From the NCBI RefSeq assembly GCF_900104385.1, contig NZ_FNJA01000001.1, positions 284,386 to 348,385 on the forward strand: 64,000 nt of DNA, written 5' to 3'. The DNA comes from Rhodoferax sp. OV413 (GTDB taxonomy: Bacteria > Pseudomonadota > Gammaproteobacteria > Burkholderiales > Burkholderiaceae_C). The notes under the pieces are model-generated. The model saw nothing but the letters and a program-made list of their open reading frames with translations. It did no database searches and had not been told where the DNA came from. Each line of letters begins with the position of its first letter. The first letter of the stretch is position 1. Positions 57,476 through 64,000 of this stretch are shown here, in pieces. A program made the translations under genes and the position numbers.

Positions 57476-58125
57476 GCCTGGAAGGCGTCTGCCAGGATTT
57501 TTTTCAGATGGGTTTGCACATCTATCGGCCAGCCGGCGATACGCGCCTCAAAGCCGGCCCGGTCGCCGGCAAACAGCGCGCGGCTGGCCTCTTCAAAGGC
57601 CGGCTCATGCCCAGCCATGGTGGCCATGAACTTGTAGCCGGCGGCACTGCAGCGTCGTACGCGGTCCTTCTGCACCGAGTCCCGGCGTGCGACTTCGACC
57701 AGCTTGCGCAGCGCCACAGAGGCGCCACCCGGTTGACCGGCCAGCCACTCCCAATGGCGGGGCAGCAAGGTGACCTCTCGCGCCACCACCCCCAGCTTGG
57801 GCCGGCCGGGGCCGCGCGGCACCTCGGCGTCCGTTGACGCGGTATCGGCCCAGTCATCGCTGGCGCTGGTATCCGGCACCGCCACCGCATCCAACGCAGC
57901 AGCCAACTGTACGAGCCTGTTGCTGAACACTTCCGGTGTGCCACGCCAGTCCAGCTCTATGGTTTCGCTGCTCGCATCGCTGAACACCAGCACCGGCAAG
58001 GGCGCTGTGCTGCTGGCCGCCAGATCAACCGCCGCCTTGGCGCGCGGCGCAACATCGTTCAGCGCGCCACTGGCGATGCATTGACCGCCTTCAAATGCCG
58101 TACACGGCGTATCTAACCAAGCCAT
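57472..58125 (-). CDS. DUF2239 family protein
   Basis: A 217-aa soluble protein of the DUF2239 family, with the LDWRGTPEVFSNRL segment, the VPRGPGRPKLGVVAREVTLLPRHWEWLAGQPGGASVALRKL core (as motifs GRPKLG and REVTLLPRHWEWL) and an RRxSxAGYKFMATMAG helix. The GRPKLG and basic helices suggest nucleic-acid binding, but no function is known. Co-transcribed with the MATE gene. Three ACCCGG-type motifs lie directly upstream. Confidence 0.8.
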   Translation of the reverse strand: MAWLDTPCTAFEGGQCIASGALNDVAPRAKAAVDLAASSTAPLPVLVFSDASSETIELDWRGTPEVFSNRLVQLAAALDAVAVPDTSASDDWADTASTDAEVPRGPGRPKLGVVAREVTLLPRHWEWLAGQPGGASVALRKLVEVARRDSVQKDRVRRCSAAGYKFMATMAGHEPAFEEASRALFAGDRAGFEARIAGWPIDVQTHLKKILADAFQA

Positions 58126-58130
58126 ATTTT

Positions 58131-58202
58131 TATCCGGGTGAAATTCAGAATGAACAAATTCTACCCGGATATAACACCAAACGTATTTCACCCGGGTAAA
58201 TA
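58131..58202. promoter_or_regulatory. Cluster of ACCCGG palindromes in the DUF2239/LysR divergent gap
   Basis: TATCCGGGT at 58131 and its exact inverse ACCCGGATA at 58163 form nine-bp arms 23 bp apart; the self-palindromic ACCCGGGT lies at 58190-58197. The motif is repeated in a 132-bp gap between two divergent genes, so it is a good operator candidate, but not of a known regulator. Confidence 0.55.
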
Positions 58203-58257
58203 AACATCATCCATACAGACTCTCAACCCATGGCGCCGAACCAGGGACAATGCCGCA

Positions 58258-59151
58258 ATGGAATTCAACCAACTGAGGGCATTTCTGGCCGTGGCGCGCA
58301 GCGGCCAGCTGGTGCGGGCGTCCGAGCAGCTGCACCTGACCCAATCTGCCCTCTCCAAGCAAATCAAGGGCTTGGAAGATGAGCTGGGGGTCTTGCTGTT
58401 CGCCCGCACGCCCAGCGGCATGGTGCTCACCGGAGAAGGCCGGCGCCTGCTACCGCTGGCCACCAAGACCCTCGATGCCATGCAGGACATCAGTGCACAG
58501 GCGGCATTGATGCGCGGCACCGTCTCGGGCGCACTGAGGCTGGGCACCATCATCGATCCAGAGTCGATCCGCTTGGGCCCCCTGCTCACCGCCTTGCTGC
58601 AGTTCTACCCCCATGTGGACGTGACACTGCTGCACGGCATCTCTGGCAGCGCACTGCAGATGCTGCGCGACGGCCAAGTCGACGCCTGCTTCTACCTGGG
58701 GACGCTGAAGGACACGGACATCGCAGTGCGGCAGCTGTCGCTAGAGCACTATGTGGTGGTGGGGCCGGCGGCTTGGGAAGAACGGCTGCGCCATGCCGGC
58801 TGGAACGAGCTGGCCGCCATGCCCTGGCTCGCCACAGCCGTCGGCAGCTCGCAATACGGCCTGGTGGCCCAGATGTTTGCCGAGCGCGGCCTGACCTACC
58901 GCACCGTGGTGCAGGCCGACCAGGAAGCCACCATGCTGGAACTGGTGCAAACCGGGGTCGCACTCGGCCTGATGCGCGAACAGATCGCCGCTCCCGTAGT
59001 GCAAAGCGGCCAGGCCGTCACCTGGCAGGGCGTGCGCCTGCCCTGCCCCTTGTCCCTGCTCTACCGGCGCTCCAGCGAAGACTCCGCCACCCTCCAGGCG
59101 CTGCTGGCCATGCTGGATGTGGTGTGGCAAACCGAGCCGGACATAGGCTAA
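58258..59151 (+). CDS. LysR family regulator (TtuA-like position)
   Basis: A 297-aa LysR regulator with N-terminal HTH (SGQLVRASEQLHLTQSALSKQIKGLE) and an effector domain beginning near residue 90. It is the first of a same-strand group with an MFS transporter, glycerate kinase and pyruvate kinase, the arrangement of Agrobacterium ttuABDE. It may also act on the divergent DUF2239 and MATE genes. Its stop is followed by a GCGGCCG/CGGCCGC hairpin. Confidence 0.85.
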   Translation: MEFNQLRAFLAVARSGQLVRASEQLHLTQSALSKQIKGLEDELGVLLFARTPSGMVLTGEGRRLLPLATKTLDAMQDISAQAALMRGTVSGALRLGTIIDPESIRLGPLLTALLQFYPHVDVTLLHGISGSALQMLRDGQVDACFYLGTLKDTDIAVRQLSLEHYVVVGPAAWEERLRHAGWNELAAMPWLATAVGSSQYGLVAQMFAERGLTYRTVVQADQEATMLELVQTGVALGLMREQIAAPVVQSGQAVTWQGVRLPCPLSLLYRRSSEDSATLQALLAMLDVVWQTEPDIG

Positions 59152-59321
59152 GCGGCCGTTCCGGCCGCCTAGGGGTTTTCACCTGGCCCACCGCGGCCAC
59201 AGCGTGCAAGTCCTTGTCACACAAGGCTATTCCAGCGAGTTGAGGCCTGCTTGACGAGATGTCACTCGGCATCCAGCGCGTCCCTCTCTAGACTGCGTGC
59301 ACCATCTATTGGAGACAAAAA

Positions 59322-60644
59322 ATGCCCAGTCCATCCCCCTCCAGCGCCGCGCTGGAAAAAGCCGCGTACAGCAAAGTCACCTGGCGACTCATTCCCTTTC
59401 TGTTTCTTTGCTACGTCGTCGCCTACCTCGACCGGGTCAACGTCGGCTTCGCCAAGCTGCAGATGCTGGCCGACCTGAAGTTCAGCGAAACCGTCTACGG
59501 CCTGGGCGCCGGCATCTTCTTCATCGGCTACTTTTTGTTCGAAGTGCCGAGCAACATGATCCTGCACCGCACCGGCGCACGGGTCTGGATCGCCCGCATC
59601 ATGGTGACCTGGGGCGTCATCTCCTCGGCCATGATGTTCGTGTCAACGCCAACGACTTTCTACGTGCTGCGCTTTTTCCTCGGTGTTGCCGAAGCCGGCT
59701 TCTTTCCCGGCATCATCCTGTACCTGACCTACTGGTTCCCGTCGGCCCGGCGCGCCCGTGTCGTCGCGCTGTTCATGACGGCGATTGCTTTGTCTGGCGT
59801 CATCGGCGGGCCACTGTCGGGCTGGATCATGCAGGCCTTCGCCGGTGTGCACGGCTGGGCTGGCTGGCAATGGCTGTTCCTGCTCGAAGGCATTCCTTCG
59901 ATCCTCGTCGGCATCTGTGTGTTCTTCTACCTCGACGACTCGATCGCCAAGGCCACCTGGCTGACCGATGCCGAAAAGCAGCTGCTGATCGCCAACATCA
60001 GCCGCGACGAAGGCTCGCGCGCCGACCACAGCCTGAAGCAAGTCTTCAGCAATGGCCGGGTCTGGCTGATGGCCAGCATCTATTTCTGCTTCATCATGGG
60101 GCTCTACGGCATCAGCTTCTGGCTGCCACAGCTGATCAAGACCGCGGGCGTCAAAGACGTGCTGAATGTCGGCCTGCTGACCATGATCCCCTACGGACTG
60201 GCCGCCGTCGCCATGGTGCTGGCCAGCCGCAGCTCCGACCGCAGCGGTGAGCGCCGCTTCCACACCGCCGGGGCCGGCTTCGTGGGCGGCGTGGGCCTGG
60301 TGCTGAGTGGCCTGTTTGGTGGCGATGTCACCTGGGCCATGGCCGCGCTGAGCCTGGCCACCATGGGCATTCTCACGGGCTTGCCGCTGTTCTGGACCTT
60401 GCCGACCAGCATGCTGCGCGGTACCGCCGCCGCAGCCGGCATCGCCCTGATCAACTCGGTCGGCAACCTGGCCGGCTTCGTCAGCCCCTTCATGGTCGGC
60501 AGCATCAAAGACGCCACCGGCAGCACCACCGCAGGCCTGTATGTGCTGGCGGCCAGCCTGTTCCTGGGCGGCATCCTGGTACTGCTGGCAACACGTGGGC
60601 AGGGCCGGGTATCGCCCCTGGCTGCCAGCGCATCACGCACCTAG
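59322..60644 (+). CDS. MFS transporter, ACS/tartrate transporter type (TtuB-like)
   Basis: A 440-aa major facilitator of the anion:cation symporter family, with 12 transmembrane segments. The motif DRVNVGFAKLQM follows the first segment, and GYFLFEVPSNMILHRTGAR lies in the second. The family takes up small organic anions (tartrate, galactarate, phthalate and others). It is followed by glycerate kinase after 26 bp, so a substrate related to tartrate, glycerate or hydroxypyruvate is expected. The ATG at 59322 follows a GGAGA site. Confidence 0.87.
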   Translation: MPSPSPSSAALEKAAYSKVTWRLIPFLFLCYVVAYLDRVNVGFAKLQMLADLKFSETVYGLGAGIFFIGYFLFEVPSNMILHRTGARVWIARIMVTWGVISSAMMFVSTPTTFYVLRFFLGVAEAGFFPGIILYLTYWFPSARRARVVALFMTAIALSGVIGGPLSGWIMQAFAGVHGWAGWQWLFLLEGIPSILVGICVFFYLDDSIAKATWLTDAEKQLLIANISRDEGSRADHSLKQVFSNGRVWLMASIYFCFIMGLYGISFWLPQLIKTAGVKDVLNVGLLTMIPYGLAAVAMVLASRSSDRSGERRFHTAGAGFVGGVGLVLSGLFGGDVTWAMAALSLATMGILTGLPLFWTLPTSMLRGTAAAAGIALINSVGNLAGFVSPFMVGSIKDATGSTTAGLYVLAASLFLGGILVLLATRGQGRVSPLAASASRT

Positions 60645-60670
60645 CCGGCACCCGCTTGATCGGAAGCCAT

Positions 60671-61960
60671 ATGACCACAGAACCATTGCCCGACCGCCGC
60701 CCCCTGCTGCGCAGCCTGTTCGATGCGGCTGTCGCCGCGGCGCAGCCCGCGCTGTGCCTGTCGCGCCATCTGCCGGCGCCACCCAAAGGGCGGACCATCG
60801 TCATCGGCGCGGGCAAGGCCTCTGCAGCCATGGCCCGGTCGCTGGAGCAGCATTGGGATGGCCCACTCGAAGGCCTGGTGGTTACCCGCTACGGCTATGC
60901 CGTGCCCTGCGAGCGCATCGAGATCGCCGAGGCCGCCCATCCCGTGCCCGATGAGGCCGGCCTGCGTACCACCGAGCGCATCCGCCAACTGGTCAGCGGC
61001 CTAAGTGCCGACGACCTGGTGATTGCGCTGATCTCCGGCGGCGGTTCCTCGCTGCTGGTCGCGCCCGCAGAAGGCCTGACCCTGGGCGACAAACAGGCGG
61101 TCAACACCGCCCTGCTCGAATCCGGCGCCAGCATCTCGGAGATGAATTGCGTGCGCCGCCATCTGTCCCAGGTCAAGGGCGGGCGGTTGGCCGCTGCCTG
61201 CCACCCGGCGCGCCTGGTTACTCTGTTGATCTCCGACGTGCCGGGCGACGCACCTATCGACATCGCCTCTGGCCCCACCGTGGCCGACCCGACGACCTGC
61301 GCCGACGCGCTGGCCATCATCAAGCGCTACCGCATCCCGGTGCCCGCCGCTGTGCACGCGCTGCTGGAAAGCGGCAAGGGTGAAAGCATCCAACCCGGCG
61401 ATCCGCGGCTGGCAACCAGCAGCACGTATACCATCACCGCACCACAGATCGCGCTCGAAGCCGCGGCCGCGGTCGCCCGCGCCGCCGGCTACACGCCCTA
61501 CATCCTGGGCGACAGCCTGGAAGGCGAAGCCCGTGACCTGGGCAAGGCGCTGGCCGGCATCACCCGCCAGGTCGTGCTGCACGGCCAGCCATTCCAGCCG
61601 CCCTGCGTGCTGCTGTCAGGTGGCGAAACCACGGTAACCCTCAAGGGCCAGGGACGAGGCGGCCGCAATGTCGAGTTCCTGCTCTCGTTGGCCGTCGCGC
61701 TCGATGGCCTGCCCGGCGTGCACGCCATCGCCGGCGACACCGACGGCGTGGACGGCGCCGAAGAAATCGCCGGTGCCACCCTGGCGCCCGACACCCTGGC
61801 CCGCGCCTGGGCCCAGGGCATACGCCCGCGCCACAGCCTGGACAACAACGACGGCCACGGCTTCTTCCAGGCGCTGGGCGACTCGGTCATCACCGGCCCC
61901 ACCCTGACCAACGTCAACGACTTCCGCGCCATCCTGATTGACGCTCCCATCCCCCACTAA
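60671..61960 (+). CDS. ttuD: Glycerate 2-kinase, MOFRL type (TtuD-like)
   Basis: A 429-aa kinase that phosphorylates D-glycerate to 2-phosphoglycerate. This family was earlier called hydroxypyruvate reductase (TtuD). The MOFRL fold shows IGAGKASAAMAR, the nucleotide loop ISGGGSSLLVAP, and the C-terminal LLSGGETTVTLKGQGRGGRN and DTDGVDGA motifs. It sits nine bp before pyruvate kinase. The start at 60671 is preferred to the TTG at 60656. Confidence 0.87.
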   Translation: MTTEPLPDRRPLLRSLFDAAVAAAQPALCLSRHLPAPPKGRTIVIGAGKASAAMARSLEQHWDGPLEGLVVTRYGYAVPCERIEIAEAAHPVPDEAGLRTTERIRQLVSGLSADDLVIALISGGGSSLLVAPAEGLTLGDKQAVNTALLESGASISEMNCVRRHLSQVKGGRLAAACHPARLVTLLISDVPGDAPIDIASGPTVADPTTCADALAIIKRYRIPVPAAVHALLESGKGESIQPGDPRLATSSTYTITAPQIALEAAAAVARAAGYTPYILGDSLEGEARDLGKALAGITRQVVLHGQPFQPPCVLLSGGETTVTLKGQGRGGRNVEFLLSLAVALDGLPGVHAIAGDTDGVDGAEEIAGATLAPDTLARAWAQGIRPRHSLDNNDGHGFFQALGDSVITGPTLTNVNDFRAILIDAPIPH

Positions 61961-61968
61961 GGTTACCG

Positions 61969-63387
61969 ATGCCACATTCCCACAACGCCAAGATCGTCGC
62001 CACCCTCGGCCCGGCCAGCGCCGACCGCGCCACCATCACCGCCCTGGTACGCGCCGGTGCCAACGTGTTCCGGCTGAACTTCAGCCATGGCACGCACGCC
62101 GACCACCGCCAGCGCTTCGAGCTGATACGCGCGATTGAAGCCGAGCTGGGCCGCCCCATTGGCATCCTGCTCGACCTGCAAGGCCCCAAGCTGCGTATCG
62201 GCACCTTCGCCCACGGGCCGGTCCAATTGCTCGACGGCGCCGCCTTCCGTCTGGACCTGGATGCAGCCCGGCCCGGCGACGCGACCCGCGCGTCCATGCC
62301 ACACCCGCAGATCTTCGCCGCCCTGAAGCCAGGCGCCGAGCTGCTGCTGGACGACGGCAAGCTCAAGCTGGAGGTGCAAAGCTGCGGCGCCGACCATGCA
62401 GAAACCCGGGTCATCAACGGCGGCCAGCTGTCCGACCGCAAAGGCGTGAACGTGCCCGGCGTGGTCCTTCCGCTGTCGGCCCTCACCGAAAAAGACAAGG
62501 CCGACCTGGACTTCGGCCTCAGCCTCGGCGTCGACTGGGTGGCGCTGTCCTTCGTGCAGCGCGCGGCCGACATCACCGAGGTCAAGCAGATCGTGCAAGG
62601 CCGGGCTGGCATCGTCGCCAAGCTGGAAAAACCGGCCGCCATCGAAAGCCTGGAAGCCATACTCGCCGAAACCGATGCGGTGATGGTGGCGCGCGGCGAC
62701 CTGGGCGTGGAGATGCCGGCCGAGCAGGTGCCTGCGATCCAGAAGCGCATCGTCCGCGCCTGCCGCCGGCTCGGCAAGCCGGTGATTGTGGCCACGCAGA
62801 TGCTCGAATCCATGATTGCCGCACCCGTGCCGACGCGGGCCGAGGCATCGGACGTGGCCACCGCCATCTACGACGGCGCCGATGCGGTGATGCTGTCGGC
62901 CGAATCGGCCTCGGGCCGGTTCCCGGTCGAGTCGGTGGCCATGATGGCGCGCATCATCGCCCAGACCGAGGCCGACCCGCACTACCGCGACGCGCTAGAC
63001 GCCTCGCACACCCCGCCCAGCGCAAACACCGCCGATGCGATTGGCCACGCGGCCCACGCGGTGGCCGGGCTGCTGGACGTGGCTACCATGGTGGCCTACA
63101 CCAGTTCGGGCGCATCGGCCCTGCGCATGGCGCGCGAACGGCCGCGGGCCAGCATCCTTGGCCTGACGCCCAACCCCGCCACGGCCCGGCGCCTGGCGCT
63201 GGTCTGGGGCGTGCGCCCGGTGCTGTGCCAGGACGTGACCAATGTCAGCGAAATGACCGAAGTAGCCCTCCAAACCGCGGTGGCCCAGCAGTTCGCCGCA
63301 TCCGGCCAGACCATCGTCATCGCGGCCGGCATGCCGTTCGGCGCGTCGGGCAGCACCAACCTGCTGCGCATCGCGCAGGTCGGCTAG
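61969..63387 (+). CDS. ttuE: Pyruvate kinase (TtuE-like)
   Basis: A 472-aa pyruvate kinase: KIVATLGPASAD, FRLNFSHGTHADH, LLDLQGPKLRIG, VARGDLGVEMPAEQVP, ATQMLESMI and the catalytic MLSAESASGRFPVE are all present. It converts phosphoenolpyruvate and ADP to pyruvate and ATP. With the kinase upstream it would complete glycerate to pyruvate, aside from an enolase from elsewhere. Its stop TAG overlaps the hrpA stop on the other strand. Confidence 0.94.
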   Translation: MPHSHNAKIVATLGPASADRATITALVRAGANVFRLNFSHGTHADHRQRFELIRAIEAELGRPIGILLDLQGPKLRIGTFAHGPVQLLDGAAFRLDLDAARPGDATRASMPHPQIFAALKPGAELLLDDGKLKLEVQSCGADHAETRVINGGQLSDRKGVNVPGVVLPLSALTEKDKADLDFGLSLGVDWVALSFVQRAADITEVKQIVQGRAGIVAKLEKPAAIESLEAILAETDAVMVARGDLGVEMPAEQVPAIQKRIVRACRRLGKPVIVATQMLESMIAAPVPTRAEASDVATAIYDGADAVMLSAESASGRFPVESVAMMARIIAQTEADPHYRDALDASHTPPSANTADAIGHAAHAVAGLLDVATMVAYTSSGASALRMARERPRASILGLTPNPATARRLALVWGVRPVLCQDVTNVSEMTEVALQTAVAQQFAASGQTIVIAAGMPFGASGSTNLLRIAQVG

Positions 63388-64000
63388 CCCAGCTGGGCCC
63401 AGGCTTTGTCCAGCCGCTTGGCGCTCACCGGCTGCGGGGTCTTCAGCTCTTGCGCGAAGAAGCTGACCCGCAGCTCCTCCAGCAGCCAGCGGAATTCCTG
63501 CATGCGCGCGTCGGCCACACCTTTGCGCTCTGCCACCAGTCGCCAGTAGCGCTGCTCCTGCGGGCGCAGCTCGGCCAGCTTGGTGGCGTCTCGGGCCGGG
63601 TCGGCGCGGTATTTGTCCAGCCGCGCGGTGATGGCCTTCAGGTAGCGCGCGTAATGCTGCAGCGGGCCCCAGGGCGTGTTCGCCAAGAAGCGCTTGGGCA
63701 TCAGCCGCGCCAGCTGCTGGGCGGCGTCGGCGGTGGCTTCGGGTGCGTTCTTGGTGTCCTTGATCTTGCGGGCGGCCGTGGCGTATTCAGTCAGTATGGT
63801 GAGTGATAGGCGCGCCACCTCGTTGGCGATCAGGGTCAGGCGGCCCCGACCCTCTTCGATGCGGCGCTTGAAGGCGAACTCGTCGGTGGGCAGCGGATCG
63901 AGCAGGAATGCGCGGTCCAGCGCCACATCGATGATCTGCGCACGCAGTTCTTCAATCGTGCCGCCGCCCGAGCCGTCGGCGTTCTTGCCGACCTGCATGA
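63384..64000 (-). CDS. hrpA: ATP-dependent RNA helicase HrpA, C-terminal part (truncated by window end)
   Basis: The frame runs off the right end of the window. The 205 residues seen belong to the HrpA C-terminal DUF3418 domain: LDRAFLLDPLPTDEFAFKRRIEEGRGRLTLIANEVARL as parts, YATAARKI, and the closing EFRWLLEELRVSFFAQELKTPQPVSAKRLDKAW. The helicase motifs lie outside the window. The gene is convergent with pyruvate kinase. The whole gene cannot be checked here. Confidence 0.9.
   Translation of the reverse strand, partial: MQVGKNADGSGGGTIEELRAQIIDVALDRAFLLDPLPTDEFAFKRRIEEGRGRLTLIANEVARLSLTILTEYATAARKIKDTKNAPEATADAAQQLARLMPKRFLANTPWGPLQHYARYLKAITARLDKYRADPARDATKLAELRPQEQRYWRLVAERKGVADARMQEFRWLLEELRVSFFAQELKTPQPVSAKRLDKAWAQLG

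Noticed and set aside
59152-59180. Terminator after the LysR gene
   Set aside because: GCGGCCG/CGGCCGC forms a seven-bp stem, but only four T follow after eight bases; too weak to list.

Overview
The window is 64 kb of GC-rich chromosome from a betaproteobacterium, most probably a member of the Comamonadaceae (Rhodoferax/Acidovorax-like). The evidence is protein content (Lys/Ala/Pro-rich N-terminus on RpoD, DUF2239, DUF2242, ArfB, LigAB and ttu-type genes), tight gene packing, and about a dozen copies of a short interspersed repeat with a GCGC-N-GCGC core and an AGCTAT...ATAGC end, a type I associate with this family. Genus is not resolved. No rRNA, tRNA, CRISPR array, insertion sequence, integrase or phage gene was found.

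Layout. 1-2240: the end of a YfiM-like conserved protein, an orphan gene flanked by two direct copies of the repeat, a small HNH protein and a PilZ c-di-GMP receptor. 2300-6035: a GntR/FCD regulator translationally coupled to a polar amino acid ABC transporter (binding protein, two permeases, ATPase), with matching operator palindromes before both. 6100-11000: a small unknown gene, a PLD-type cardiolipin synthase, then cysS, an AlkA-type glycosylase and accA on the minus strand. 11175-14505: TPR protein, two cyclophilins, lpxH, mtfA. 14510-19207: LysR regulator, arfB, SIMPL protein, and an OmpR/EnvZ pair.

19219-35392 is the main specialised system: a 19-gene minus-strand operon for an aryl polyene (APE) lipid pigment, with nearly all genes overlapping. 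It has two ketosynthases and a chain-length-factor partner, ketoreductase, dehydratase, a starter-acid ligase fused to a second dehydratase, two ACPs, thioesterase, two acyltransferases, a glycosyltransferase, LolA/MMPL/DUF3261 export proteins, a PPTase, and a MIO ammonia-lyase that should make the aryl starter. No methyltransferase is present.

35614-51386 is largely housekeeping (ispF, ispD, mfd, dnaG, rpoD). It is interrupted by a likely nitrogen-regulated unit: a soluble sensor with two related sensor halves and a C-terminal CheW-like domain, and a NarK/NasA-type nitrate transporter, each behind a near-consensus sigma-54 promoter. 51453-53666 holds a LigAB-type ring-cleavage dioxygenase divergent from a LysR gene, with a direct repeat between them. 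53700-58125 holds small conserved genes, a MATE exporter and DUF2239. 58258-63387 resembles the tartrate-utilisation (ttu) locus (LysR, MFS, glycerate kinase, pyruvate kinase) but lacks tartrate dehydrogenase. The window ends in the 3' part of hrpA.

The most unusual sequence-level feature is that the interspersed repeat enters coding regions in frame: it supplies the signal peptide of the SIMPL protein, part of a sensor domain, a DnaG linker, and N- or C-termini of four other proteins.
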